NCBI RefSeq assembly: GCF_017743995.1
Contig: NZ_JAGHRB010000002.1
Span: 310,001 to 374,000 of the forward strand
Origin: Ruegeria sp. R13_0
Lineage (GTDB): Bacteria > Pseudomonadota > Alphaproteobacteria > Rhodobacterales > Rhodobacteraceae
Length of the DNA: 64,000 nucleotides
Direction of reading: 5' to 3'
Below the pieces are notes generated by a model that saw nothing but the letters and a program-made list of their open reading frames with translations, had not been told where the DNA came from and made no database searches. Below, piece after piece: positions 8,035 through 16,641 of this stretch; positions within the stretch are counted from its first letter, which is position 1, and each line of letters begins with the position of its first letter. The translations under genes and the position numbers were made by a program.

Positions 8035-9282
8035 ATGGAAAATTTCGACACGGTGGTGATTGGCGCAGGTCAGGCGGGCATTGCCACAAGCGAACATCTC
8101 CGTGCCCACGGCATTGACCACGTCCTTTTGGAGCGGGGCCGCATTGCCGAACGTTGGCGATCCGAGCGGTGGGATTCACTCGTTGCAAATGGTCCGGCAT
8201 GGCATGATCGCTTCCCGGGCCTGGAGTTTTCCGGCGACCGCGACGCCTTTCCGCGCAAGGAATGCGTGGCCCAGTACTTTGAAGACTATGCCAAAATGAT
8301 CGACGCGCCCGTGCGCACAGGCGTTACGGTGACGCGTGCGCGCCCGCATGAAAACCGCGTGGGTTTTTTGATCGAAACGTCGCAAGGTCCCATAGAAGCG
8401 CGCCACCTCGTCTGTGCCACAGGGCCGTTTCAGAAACCGGCTATTCCGCCGATCATCCCCGAATCCTCTGACGTTCTGCAGATGCATTCCACCGCGTATC
8501 GCAATCCCAATGCTTTGCCCGAGGGCGCCGTGCTGGTCATCGGCGGCGGTTCCTCAGGATCGCAGATCGCCGCCGAGTTGCATGATGCTGGGCGCGAGGT
8601 TTTCTTCTCCATTGGCCCCCATGACCGACCTCCACGTCGCTATCGTGGGCGAGACAATGTCTGGTGGCTGGGTGTTCTTGGCATTTGGAATTTGGATACA
8701 CCGGCACCCGGCACCGAGCATGTCACGATCGCTGTCAGTGGCGCGCATGGCGGCAAAACCGTAGATTTCAGGAAACTTGCCCAGCGCGGCATCACTTTGC
8801 TGGGGATGTCGTCGGGATTTGAAAACGGCGTTCTCCATATCGCTGATGACCTCCAAGCCAATCTCGATGCGGGCGACGCAAACATGTTGTCCCTGCTCGA
8901 AGCCGCCGATGCCTACGTCGCGCGTACCGGCATCGACCTGCCAGAAGAGCCCGAGGCCTGGGTCATACCGGACGATCCCGCCTGCGTGTCAGACCCCATT
9001 CGCGAGCTGGACCTTGAGCGCAATAACATCCGCACCGTGATCTGGGCAACCGGGTTCCAGTTTAACTATGACTGGCTGGAAGCAGACACACTGGACGACC
9101 GGGGCAGACCGATCCACCAGCGTGGTGTCTCTCCTGTGCCCGGGCTCTATTTCGTCGGGCTGCCATGGCAATCGCGCCGCGGGTCCTCGTTCATCTGGGG
9201 CGTTTGGCATGACGCAAAGTTCATCGCAGACCAGATCTCTATTCAGAAAAACTATCTGGCCTATACACCAAATTCTGCTTGA
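8035..9282 (+). CDS. Flavin-dependent monooxygenase / NAD(P)-binding oxidoreductase
   Basis: A 415-residue flavoprotein of the class B monooxygenase type. The N-terminal FAD motif is VVIGAGQAG (residues 7-15); a second dinucleotide motif VIGGGSSGSQIA follows near residue 170; the segment ATGFQF lies towards the end. AAGGTGA stands before the ATG. It is transcribed away from the Rieske operon, and the palindrome at 7918-7957 lies between the two promoters, so coregulation is likely. Such enzymes oxygenate nitrogen or sulfur atoms or insert oxygen next to a carbonyl. It may provide a third oxidation step for the same substrate. Confidence 0.88.
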   Translation: MENFDTVVIGAGQAGIATSEHLRAHGIDHVLLERGRIAERWRSERWDSLVANGPAWHDRFPGLEFSGDRDAFPRKECVAQYFEDYAKMIDAPVRTGVTVTRARPHENRVGFLIETSQGPIEARHLVCATGPFQKPAIPPIIPESSDVLQMHSTAYRNPNALPEGAVLVIGGGSSGSQIAAELHDAGREVFFSIGPHDRPPRRYRGRDNVWWLGVLGIWNLDTPAPGTEHVTIAVSGAHGGKTVDFRKLAQRGITLLGMSSGFENGVLHIADDLQANLDAGDANMLSLLEAADAYVARTGIDLPEEPEAWVIPDDPACVSDPIRELDLERNNIRTVIWATGFQFNYDWLEADTLDDRGRPIHQRGVSPVPGLYFVGLPWQSRRGSSFIWGVWHDAKFIADQISIQKNYLAYTPNSA

Positions 9283-9306
9283 GAGGTGTCGTTCTGCAAA
9301 AGAAAC

Positions 9307-9330
9307 CAGGCCGTTCGCATGAGCGGCCTG
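9307..9330. terminator. Bidirectional hairpin between convergent genes
   Basis: A 10-base stem (9307-9316 with 9321-9330, one G-T pair) closes a GCAT loop, 25 bases after the monooxygenase stop. On the minus strand it is followed by a T-rich run (GGTTTCTTTTG). It fits a weak shared terminator for the two converging transcripts. Confidence 0.55.
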
Positions 9331-9480
9331 ATCTGACTGGCTCAGTTTGAATTTGAAGTCGAAAATCTGGCTGAAATGTTGAAACCGAATGAATCCGGGC
9401 GTGCGCTTATCTAAACGTATCGCCCCACGCGGCACCCTGAGTTGCACCGGGCCGGTCAACTTCGAGTACAGTTTCCAACC

Positions 9481-10353
9481 TCATTCAAAACGGTAGAACC
9501 TCTTTGCAGTGTTGTGGAACACGCTGTTCTGATGCGCACCAGGGATCAGTTCTTGAAGGCGCGACACCAGTTCATAGTAAGTCGAAGAAAGACTGTCGAC
9601 CGGAAAGTTCGATCCGAACATGCAACGATCGGCGCCGAATTGCGACAAGCAGGTTGAAGCGATTGGCGCGACGCTTTGGGCGCTCCAATTGTGATCAAAC
9701 ATGCCAAGCCCAGAGAGTTTGCAATGGACGTTAGGCAGTTTGGATAGGGAACTAAGCGCATCTTGCCAGTGACTTAATCCCTCAGCACTGCGGTCATGTG
9801 GTGAGCCTGCGTGGCAAAGAGCGACAGGCGTACTTGGTGCCTGAGAAAGCACTTCGGCAGTTTGCTCCATCAGTTCGGGAAGCAATTGCAGGTCAAAGGA
9901 AAGGCCTCGCTCGCCCACGGCTACTAGGCCGTTCCGGAAATCCGGGTTTTCAAGCAATTTGTTTGTGCCGGTCTTGGCATCTTCGCCGGGCGCGCGCCCG
10001 ACGATCTGACGAACACCCCGGACCGAGGGTAGCGATTGAAAGCGATCCAGCTGGTACTCTAGATCGTTGGCCGTCAGATCGCAAAATACGACCTGAACCA
10101 GCGGCCAGTCAGGATATTGATCGGCCACGGATTGCACCCACTGCGCCTCGGCCCAGGGATCGGCGGCGCCGACCTGGATATGGACCGAGGCCGAGAAGCC
10201 CTGTGCCGACGCATCCGCGCGATACTCTGGCAACAAGTAGTTACGCTGAATCGGCGTGGGATCGCCAAAGAACCGAACGGCGCCTTTTTCCATCAACCAA
10301 GGATACTCGACCGCGTTCAGATCCCACAGATGGTGATGTGCGTCTATCTTCAT
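9481..10353 (-). CDS. Amidohydrolase-2 family (COG3618) lactonase-type hydrolase
   Basis: A 290-residue TIM-barrel hydrolase. The N-terminal metal motif is DAHHHLWD, a further His lies in LCHAGSPH, and the C-terminal segment is GSNFPVDSL. COG3618 includes L-fuconolactonase, 2-pyrone-4,6-dicarboxylate lactonase and sulfomuconolactone hydrolase, so opening of a sugar or ring lactone is the likely type of reaction. Its ATG overlaps the stop of the SnoaL-like gene upstream by four bases, making a two-gene leftward unit driven from the LacI-type operator region. It probably serves the same substrate as the rightward operon. Confidence 0.85.
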   Translation of the reverse strand: MKIDAHHHLWDLNAVEYPWLMEKGAVRFFGDPTPIQRNYLLPEYRADASAQGFSASVHIQVGAADPWAEAQWVQSVADQYPDWPLVQVVFCDLTANDLEYQLDRFQSLPSVRGVRQIVGRAPGEDAKTGTNKLLENPDFRNGLVAVGERGLSFDLQLLPELMEQTAEVLSQAPSTPVALCHAGSPHDRSAEGLSHWQDALSSLSKLPNVHCKLSGLGMFDHNWSAQSVAPIASTCLSQFGADRCMFGSNFPVDSLSSTYYELVSRLQELIPGAHQNSVFHNTAKRFYRFE

Positions 10354-11363
10354 GGTGTTTCAATCCCAGCGGTGCGGCCCAATACGTCAACGCCTTGTTG
10401 TTTCCAGAAATGCAGCAGGTCTATGAAAATCCAGTTTTCGGCCAGCTTGTCCTCAGCGCGGCGATAAATGTCGATAACCCTGAACTCGCCCGGTTTGCCA
10501 GTAGCCGGCATACCCATGAACCCACCTGAGGGCGTAGCGGTGAAGTTGGGCCAGCCAAAGAAGCCGCCATAATGCCCTTCGGCCAGACGGCAGATATGCT
10601 TGGTCTTTGACCGGTCTTTGAAACCCGCACGGAACGGTCCCGAGTGTTGCTTGGCGTAGCGTTCGATCGTGTAGGTCGCGCCAATTCCCTCGGGCCCCCA
10701 CCAGATCATGTCTTGATGCCAGGTTCGGGCCAACTCTTCCTCAAGCGGTAACCCGCCTTGCCACTGGCCGAGATCCGAGATCATCGCATTGATCAATGCC
10801 AGTGTTTTTTCGCCCTCCGCAACGGGTTGTTGCGCGAGCAGCAAACCATCATGTGGCATTGGACCGGGTTGCACCAGATGCGCCGCTGTTTGCGGAGGAA
10901 ACGGGTTTTGCCCGGCTTGCACCATCAGGTGTGGTATGTCGAAATACATCGCCGTTTCCGTGATCTTGCCATCGGCGACTTTGTAGAAGGCACAATAGCG
11001 TAGAAACGCCAGCTTTCCGGTCGGGCGAATGCCCAGCCAAGGATGGTCGAACAGGCCCATCAAATGCCCCATGGTGACGACCCAAACATCTGACTCATCG
11101 CGCAGCGAATTCTGCCCGGCGAACATGATATCCACCCGGTTTTGCAGTCGTGTCAGACTGGATTTCAGGGGCATCCAGAACTGCTGGGCCACGTGTTCAG
11201 CATCATTGATCAAGTTGAATGGGTGAAAGCCGCGCCAAACTGAATCAGGCGTACAGAAACGGCTCATGACGCTGGGAACGTCTTGGGGCGTCGCTGAATC
11301 CAATGCGGAATGAAAGTCAGAGACAACCTTTTTCTCTTTCTGGAAGGTCACGGTGTTTTCCAT
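10350..11363 (-). CDS. Double SnoaL/NTF2-like protein (ester cyclase family)
   Basis: A 337-residue protein made of two SnoaL-like halves. The first half has FHPFNLI and KITETAMYFDIP, the second has WWGPEGIGATYTIERY and the closing ENWIFIDLLHFWKQQGVDVL. SnoaL folds act as cyclases, isomerases or hydratases on cyclic or polyketide compounds, but most environmental members are unassigned. It is clearly paralogous to the protein at 17970-19022, sharing the WYGP/WWGP, GIG and ENW...DLL blocks. The start at 11363 is uncertain: no good ribosome site is visible, and upstream starts (11420, 11438) run into the operator. It is the first gene leftward from the LacI-type operators. Confidence 0.8.
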   Translation of the reverse strand: MENTVTFQKEKKVVSDFHSALDSATPQDVPSVMSRFCTPDSVWRGFHPFNLINDAEHVAQQFWMPLKSSLTRLQNRVDIMFAGQNSLRDESDVWVVTMGHLMGLFDHPWLGIRPTGKLAFLRYCAFYKVADGKITETAMYFDIPHLMVQAGQNPFPPQTAAHLVQPGPMPHDGLLLAQQPVAEGEKTLALINAMISDLGQWQGGLPLEEELARTWHQDMIWWGPEGIGATYTIERYAKQHSGPFRAGFKDRSKTKHICRLAEGHYGGFFGWPNFTATPSGGFMGMPATGKPGEFRVIDIYRRAEDKLAENWIFIDLLHFWKQQGVDVLGRTAGIETP

Positions 11364-11422
11364 TTGTGTCAGGGTGTTGCGCGTTTTGTGCCGCTGGAAT
11401 GAATCGGGTAGTTGCCACATTC

Positions 11423-11438
11423 TTGCATACGTATGCAA
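11423..11438. promoter_or_regulatory. LacI-family operator O1 (perfect 16-bp palindrome)
   Basis: TTGCATACGTATGCAA is a perfect palindrome with a central CG, the usual form of a LacI/GalR operator. It lies close to the leftward SnoaL gene. A near copy is centred 54 bases away, and the rightward operon encodes a LacI-family protein at 20534-21577. Confidence 0.8.
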
Positions 11439-11476
11439 AAAAGTCTTGCCTGATTTGATATATGCGAATTACAGTT

Positions 11477-11492
11477 TTGCAAACGTATGCAA
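11477..11492. promoter_or_regulatory. LacI-family operator O2 (one mismatch from O1)
   Basis: TTGCAAACGTATGCAA matches O1 at 15 of 16 positions and ends 24 bases before the ATG of the rightward ABC ATPase gene. Two half-symmetric sites about five helical turns apart between divergent genes would allow a bridged LacI-type dimer pair to shut both promoters. Confidence 0.78.
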
Positions 11493-11515
11493 AACGAATC
11501 CTAGTTGGGGGCACC

Positions 11516-12562
11516 ATGGCGGAAATTCAACTGCGTAACGTCGGCAAACGATGGGGTTCGTTTGTGGGGGTCCATAATTTTGACCTAACCATCGCAGATC
11601 GCGAGTTTCTGGTGCTGCTGGGTCCATCGGGTTGCGGCAAGACCACCACGATGCGGATGATCGCCGGGCTTGAGGACGTGACCGAGGGCGATATTTTGAT
11701 CGACGGCAAGGTCGTCAACGATCTGGAACCCAAAGACCGCGACGTGGCGATGGTGTTCCAAAGCTATGCGCTCTACCCCAACATGAACGTCTATGAGAAC
11801 ATCCGCTTTCCGCTGAAAGTCCGTGGCATCGACCCGGCGACCCATGACGACAAGGTGCGCCGTGCCAGCGCGATGGTCGAGCTGGATGATTTCCTGCATC
11901 GCAAGCCCGCCGAACTGTCGGGCGGACAGCGGCAGCGCGTGGCCCTGGCCCGCGCCATCGTACGTGAACCGAACGTGTTCCTAATGGACGAGCCTCTGTC
12001 GAATCTGGATGCCAAGCTGCGGGTTTCGACCCGGGCGCAGATCAAGAACCTCAGCCATGAGCTGGCGGTGACGACGATCTATGTCACCCACGACCAGATC
12101 GAGGCGATGACACTGGCTGACCGCGTTGTGGTGATGAAACAGGGCGTGGTGCAGCAGGTCGGCAGCCCGACCGAAATCTATGACCGACCCGCGAATACAT
12201 TTGTCGCCAGCTTTATCGGCTCACCCGCCATGAACCTGATGGAGGGTGAGGTCGCGGGCGGCGTGTTCCGTGCGGAACATGTTGAGATCCCGGTCAACGC
12301 GCCCGATGGCCCCATGACACTGGGTTTCCGGGCCGAGGATGCCAGCCTTGCCGAAGGCGCAGGCCAGATCACCGCACCGATCTACACGCTGGAGCTTCTG
12401 GGTGACGCGACCATGATCTCGGTCCGGGTCGGTGGGGCTTTGGTGTCGGTCAAGGCCGATAAATCTTTCCGCGCCGAGATCGGGGATGATGTCTCATTCT
12501 CGGTGCCTACAGAAATCTGTCACCTCTTCGAAGCTGGAAGCGGTGCGCGGATCGGGGAGTAA
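11516..12562 (+). CDS. Sugar-type ABC transporter ATP-binding protein (MalK/UgpC family)
   Basis: A 348-residue ATPase that would power uptake through the permeases encoded downstream. Walker A is GPSGCGKTT, the Q-loop region is MVFQSYALYPNM, the signature is LSGGQRQR, Walker B is VFLMDEPLSNLD and the switch is YVTHDQIEAMTLADR. A C-terminal regulatory TOBE-type region follows, as in MalK and UgpC. The ATG at 11516 was chosen because a longer frame to 11462 would run through operator O2. It is the first gene of the rightward operon. Confidence 0.93.
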   Translation: MAEIQLRNVGKRWGSFVGVHNFDLTIADREFLVLLGPSGCGKTTTMRMIAGLEDVTEGDILIDGKVVNDLEPKDRDVAMVFQSYALYPNMNVYENIRFPLKVRGIDPATHDDKVRRASAMVELDDFLHRKPAELSGGQRQRVALARAIVREPNVFLMDEPLSNLDAKLRVSTRAQIKNLSHELAVTTIYVTHDQIEAMTLADRVVVMKQGVVQQVGSPTEIYDRPANTFVASFIGSPAMNLMEGEVAGGVFRAEHVEIPVNAPDGPMTLGFRAEDASLAEGAGQITAPIYTLELLGDATMISVRVGGALVSVKADKSFRAEIGDDVSFSVPTEICHLFEAGSGARIGE

Positions 12563-12573
12563 CCCCGCCAACA

Positions 12574-12616
12574 GCCCTTCGGGGCATAACAGCGGTCCGG
12601 GCGTCGACGACGGACC
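12574..12616 (+). other. Two intercistronic stem-loops before the binding-protein gene
   Basis: A GCCC/GGGC stem with a TTCG tetraloop (12574-12585) is followed by GGTCCG/CGGACC (12594-12599 with 12611-12616). They sit in the 75-base gap between the ATPase and binding-protein genes and could stabilise or separate the highly expressed binding-protein message. Confidence 0.5.
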
Positions 12617-12637
12617 CATCCTGACAGGGAGAAACGC

Positions 12638-13849
12638 ATGAAACTCAAGACGATCCTAATGGCGGGTGCCATGGCCATCGCAGCAAGCGGTGCATCGGCA
12701 GCCTGTTCTTACGAAAACGAAGTGCCGCTGAAATCGCTGTCGGCGGGGTTCGAAGCCTGGAAAGCAGTGACGGACGCGATGGCCGAGTGTGGCAATTTCA
12801 GCGCCTCGCTGGACCAGGAATTCCGTGAGAAGCAGCCCGAAGCTTTCGCTGCCGACCCTTCGCTCTATCAGATCGGCGGCGTGGCGAATGAAACCATGAT
12901 CCCGCTTCTGAACGCGGGCACAATCCGTCCGCTGGATGATCTGGTTGCAAAATACGGGCAAGACCTGCTGCCCAACCAGCTGATCAAGGTGGATGGCAAG
13001 GTGATGGCGATCGCTATGATGGTGAACGCGCAACACCTGATGTATCGCAATGATGTTCTGGCCGAGCTGGGCATTGAAGAACCCAAGACCTATGACGACG
13101 TTCTGGCCGCCGCCGCCAAGATCAAAGAGGCCGGCGTTATGGAATACCCCATCGGCGGCACCTTCAAAACCGGTTGGAACCTGGCCCAGGAATTCGTCAA
13201 CATGTATATGGGCGAAGGCGGCACGTTCATCGGCGAAGGCAATATTCCTGCGATCAACAACGAAAAGGGCGTCAAAGCGCTTGAGACGATGAAGGCCATG
13301 ACCGAGTTCATGGATCCCGAATACCTCGTGTCCGATTCCACCTATGTTCAGCAGCAGTTCCAACAGGGCAAGATCGCCATGGCGAATCTGTGGGCCAGCC
13401 GCGCCGCTGCCATGAATGACGAGGCAGAAAGCCAAGTGGTCGGCAAAGTCACCATGGCCTCAGCCCCGATGGGATCGGAGCGTCCCTCGACCACGATCTG
13501 GTGGGACGGCATCGTTCTGGCTTCGAACATGAGCGACGAAGAGGCCGATGCTGCCTTCCGTCTGGTCATGGAAGGCATCGACGGTGACATGGTCAGTGCC
13601 AACAATGACACTGCCGTCTGGCTGAACGCGGCCTACCAGCCCGGCGAACTGGCTGCAGGCGCTGCCGCTTCGGCGGAAAACGGTGCGGGGGCCTACCCGG
13701 CCAGCGCCGCCATGGGTGTTCTGCACAGCGCCCTGGGCAACGGTCTGGCCGATTATCTGACCGGCGCCAAGGACGCACAGACTGCGCTGGCCGATATCGA
13801 GGCGGACTACATCACCGCCGCGAAAGAAGCTGGCCTGATCAGCAACTGA
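12638..13849 (+). CDS. Extracellular solute-binding protein, family 1 (sugar ABC transporter)
   Basis: A 403-residue periplasmic receptor. Residues 1-22 form a typical Sec signal peptide ending ASGASA before a mature N-terminus at ACSYENE. The body contains the family-1 elements LDDLVAKYGQDLLP, YRNDVLAELGI and a C-terminal helical lobe. It would capture the substrate in the periplasm and pass it to the permease pair at 13917-16095. The ligand cannot be read from sequence; relatives bind oligosaccharides, polyols or glycerophosphodiesters. AGGGAG precedes the ATG. Confidence 0.92.
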   Translation: MKLKTILMAGAMAIAASGASAACSYENEVPLKSLSAGFEAWKAVTDAMAECGNFSASLDQEFREKQPEAFAADPSLYQIGGVANETMIPLLNAGTIRPLDDLVAKYGQDLLPNQLIKVDGKVMAIAMMVNAQHLMYRNDVLAELGIEEPKTYDDVLAAAAKIKEAGVMEYPIGGTFKTGWNLAQEFVNMYMGEGGTFIGEGNIPAINNEKGVKALETMKAMTEFMDPEYLVSDSTYVQQQFQQGKIAMANLWASRAAAMNDEAESQVVGKVTMASAPMGSERPSTTIWWDGIVLASNMSDEEADAAFRLVMEGIDGDMVSANNDTAVWLNAAYQPGELAAGAAASAENGAGAYPASAAMGVLHSALGNGLADYLTGAKDAQTALADIEADYITAAKEAGLISN

Positions 13850-13859
13850 TCCTCCCCGG

Positions 13860-13878
13860 GGAGGGCCCCTTGCCCTCC
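13860..13878 (+). other. Stem-loop after the binding-protein gene
   Basis: GGAGGGC pairs with GCCCTCC around a CCCTT loop, directly after the binding-protein stop; an overlapping palindrome CCTCCCCGGGGAGG begins at 13851. There is no T-run, so it is more likely a 3' stabiliser of the binding-protein message or an attenuator than a full terminator. Confidence 0.55.
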
Positions 13879-13916
13879 CTAACTCCCCACCCGAGAACCA
13901 TGAGAAAGGCAGAGCC

Positions 13917-14939
13917 ATGAATTTCAGGACATTTGCCGCCTTTGTTGGCCCCTCTGTCTTTATGATGCTTCTCTTTATCGCTTTCCCGTTGGTCAGCGTG
14001 TTCAAGCAGAGCTTTTACATCACCCAACCCGTCTATGAGATGGTCGAGGTCGAAACCTGTACCCCTGGCTTTCTGACCCAGACCTGCGTGACCGAACAGA
14101 AATCGCAACCCAAGCTGGATGAGCATGGCGAGGTGATCACCCAGACCGAATATGTCGGCCTGCAAAGTTATCGCAACGTACTGGAACCCGAGCGGGCTTG
14201 GCGCGCGATAACCGAGGGCAATTGGTCCGTGCTGTCCACCATCAACTTCTGGAAGGCGCTGCGATTCACGCTGACTTTCACGCTGATCACGCTACCGCTG
14301 GTCATCGGGTTCGGGCTGGGCATCGCGGTTCTGATCAACAACGCCGCGGGGTCGATCCGTGGGCCGGTTATCTTCATCTCGCTGCTGCCCTTCATCATCA
14401 CGCCGGTGATCGGCGCGCTGTCGATCAATTGGCTTTTCCGCGGTGAGGGCATCCTGACGGCGTTACTGGAATGGTGGTTGAACCGAGACATCGCCCTATT
14501 CGCGCAAGCCTGGACGATAGAAATCTTGATGATGTTCTACCGCGTCTGGCACGTGGCCCCGTTTGCGGCCGTGGTTTTCTATGCCGGGCTTCAGACCGTC
14601 AATCAGGACAGTCTGGAAAGCGCCGTGATCGATGGAGCGACCCGCTGGCAGCGCATGAAGTACATCGTCATCCCGCATCTGATGCCACTGATCATCTTCG
14701 TGTCGATGATTCACCTGATGGACGCCTACCGGGTCTTCGAAGAGATCGTCGGTTTCTCAAGCCAGGCCTACGTCATCTCTCTGCAATGGCTGACCTTCGA
14801 CTTCCTCGTGCCGGATCAGGCGGGCAACCGGTCGATCAGCCGGGCTTCGGCCAGCGCGATGCTGACCATGATCGGAATTGTCTTGCTGCTGATCCTGCCG
14901 CTGCGCCGCACCTGGCGCGACCATAAAGGAGGCCACTGA
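13917..14939 (+). CDS. Sugar ABC transporter permease (MalF/UgpA family)
   Basis: A 340-residue inner-membrane protein with an N-terminal membrane segment (VGPSVFMMLLFIAFPLVSVF), an unusually long polar loop at residues 40-85 and a core of further membrane segments. The EAA loop, which docks on the ATPase, is SAVIDGATRWQRMKYIVIPHL. It pairs with the permease that starts two bases downstream. Together with the ATPase and binding protein they form a complete importer. Confidence 0.92.
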   Translation: MNFRTFAAFVGPSVFMMLLFIAFPLVSVFKQSFYITQPVYEMVEVETCTPGFLTQTCVTEQKSQPKLDEHGEVITQTEYVGLQSYRNVLEPERAWRAITEGNWSVLSTINFWKALRFTLTFTLITLPLVIGFGLGIAVLINNAAGSIRGPVIFISLLPFIITPVIGALSINWLFRGEGILTALLEWWLNRDIALFAQAWTIEILMMFYRVWHVAPFAAVVFYAGLQTVNQDSLESAVIDGATRWQRMKYIVIPHLMPLIIFVSMIHLMDAYRVFEEIVGFSSQAYVISLQWLTFDFLVPDQAGNRSISRASASAMLTMIGIVLLLILPLRRTWRDHKGGH

Positions 14940-14940
14940 T

Positions 14941-16095
14941 ATGTCCTCGCGCGCGCTTCGCCAACCTCTCAGCCTGCGGCTGACCTCGAACATCTTCCTC
15001 GCGTTCTGGTGCCTTGTCGCCGCCTTCCCGATCGTCTGGATCGCAATCATGAGCGTCAAATCCCCGGTGGACGCCTATGACAGCAACGCGCTGAACGTGA
15101 TCTTTGGCCCGGCGACGCTGGCCACAGGGAACGGGTTGTCGGTTCTGGATATCATTCTCGGGATAGCGGTGATCTGGGGCGCTGCCATGGTCGTCACCAA
15201 AGTGCTGCCCGCGAAGATCAAGGAATACACCGCGCCGGGTCAGGCATGGTTCGGATGGGTGGTCGGTGTGCTTGTCGCCCTGATCGCCTTCCTGCTGGTG
15301 TTTTTTGTGGTTTTGCCTGCGGTTCTGAACGTGCTGAACCCGCTGTTCGGCCCCTTGGGTCGCGACGTGCTGGGCGTGACGACCGAACACTACAAAACCG
15401 TCTGGGTCGACCGGGGCTTTTCCAACAACTTCAAAAACTCGCTGATCGTGACCGCAGGGGTTGTGACCGTATCGCTGACCGTAGGCACGCTGGCCGGTTA
15501 TGGTCTGGCGCGGTCGGGCTCGACACTGGCCTTCTGGATTTTGCTGATCGCGCTGATCTTTCGCGCGCTGCCGCATTCGGTTCTGGTGGCGGGCTATCTG
15601 CCGGTCTTCATTAACTCAGCCGAATGGCTGGCGCCTATTCTGGGTGAGAACGCGCCGACGCTCTATGGCAAGCCTTTCGCCGTGATCGCGGTGCTGGTGG
15701 CGATCAACCAGCCGTTCACGATCTGGATGCTGCGCTCGTTCTTCCAGAACATCCCAGCCGAACTGGACGAGGCCGCGCGAGTTGATGGCTGCAACCACTT
15801 TCAGGCGTTCCGTCGCGTGATCATGCCGGTGATGTGGCCGGGGGTGATTACCACCGGGCTGTTCAGCTTCTTGCTGGCCTACAACGACTTTCTGGTGACC
15901 TCGCTGCTGCTCGATGCGCAGAACCAGACGATGGTCCCCGCCATTGCGGGCATGTTCAACCGCGAGACAACGACGACCGATCAGGTGGTTGCCGTGGCCG
16001 CTGCGGTCTCGATCATCGCCCCGCTGTTCTTCCTTGTGATGATCTTCCAACGCCAAATCGTAAGCGGACTGACCGCTGGCGCAGTAAAAGGATAA
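14941..16095 (+). CDS. Sugar ABC transporter permease (MalG/UgpE family)
   Basis: A 384-residue inner-membrane permease. The EAA loop is DEAARVDGCNHFQAFRRVIMP, and NQPFTIWMLRSFFQNIP before it is typical of MalG-type proteins. It is about 100 residues longer than usual because of an extra pair of membrane segments and a polar stretch at residues 55-150 (including VVGVLVALIAFLLVFFVVLPAV). The first permease also carries an extra loop, so the two insertions may belong together. It starts two bases after the previous stop. Confidence 0.92.
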   Translation: MSSRALRQPLSLRLTSNIFLAFWCLVAAFPIVWIAIMSVKSPVDAYDSNALNVIFGPATLATGNGLSVLDIILGIAVIWGAAMVVTKVLPAKIKEYTAPGQAWFGWVVGVLVALIAFLLVFFVVLPAVLNVLNPLFGPLGRDVLGVTTEHYKTVWVDRGFSNNFKNSLIVTAGVVTVSLTVGTLAGYGLARSGSTLAFWILLIALIFRALPHSVLVAGYLPVFINSAEWLAPILGENAPTLYGKPFAVIAVLVAINQPFTIWMLRSFFQNIPAELDEAARVDGCNHFQAFRRVIMPVMWPGVITTGLFSFLLAYNDFLVTSLLLDAQNQTMVPAIAGMFNRETTTTDQVVAVAAAVSIIAPLFFLVMIFQRQIVSGLTAGAVKG

Positions 16096-16099
16096 AGAA

Positions 16100-16630
16100 A
16101 TGAAGGGTTCCCGCCCGGAACAAGCCGTTCTGACCCGAGACACGGATCTGAGCAAAACCGAAGACACGCGTCGCGTGATCGAAACCATGGTGGACGGTCT
16201 GAACGACCATCGTATTGACGATATTGGTGAGTTCTTTTCGCAGGGTTTCCGCTGGATGGGCAATCAGGGCTGTGGCACCAAGACCGGCCTGAAAGAGTTT
16301 CAGGACAATTGGCAGCGCCCGTTCCAGGCAGCGTTTTCAGACAAAACCTGCATCGACGAGGCACGCCTCTATATGGGCGAATGGGCCGCAGCCTTTGGCC
16401 GGCAAGAGGCCACCCATTCCGGCGAGTTTCTGGGAATCGCTCCCACCGGAAAGCGGGTTGAAATCCGTTACATGGATTTCTGGAAAGTTGTCGACGGCAA
16501 GATCGTCGACAACTGGGTGAATGTGGATTTCGCCCATGTGGCCGCGCAGCTGGGGGTCGATCTGTTCAACGGTGAGGGCTGGGAAGCCTATGACCGGGGT
16601 GAGAAAACCGCGCCCCGCCCCGACAAGTAA
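16100..16630 (+). CDS. Single-domain SnoaL-like protein
   Basis: A 176-residue protein with one SnoaL/NTF2 fold. Recognisable elements are the N-terminal helix [42 protein letters not shown] and the closing [25 protein letters not shown]. The GxxPTGKRV and DNWVxxD blocks match the double-SnoaL proteins of this operon. AAGGATAAAG precedes the ATG, four bases after the permease stop. It may act on a ring or lactone form of the imported substrate; the reaction is unknown. Confidence 0.85.
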   Translation: MKGSRPEQAVLTRDTDLSKTEDTRRVIETMVDGLNDHRIDDIGEFFSQGFRWMGNQGCGTKTGLKEFQDNWQRPFQAAFSDKTCIDEARLYMGEWAAAFGRQEATHSGEFLGIAPTGKRVEIRYMDFWKVVDGKIVDNWVNVDFAHVAAQLGVDLFNGEGWEAYDRGEKTAPRPDK

Positions 16631-16641
16631 GGATCAGTACT

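Noticed and set aside
12656..13435. A 259-codon minus-strand frame
   Set aside because: Antisense to the solute-binding protein with its signal peptide; His-rich shadow composition.
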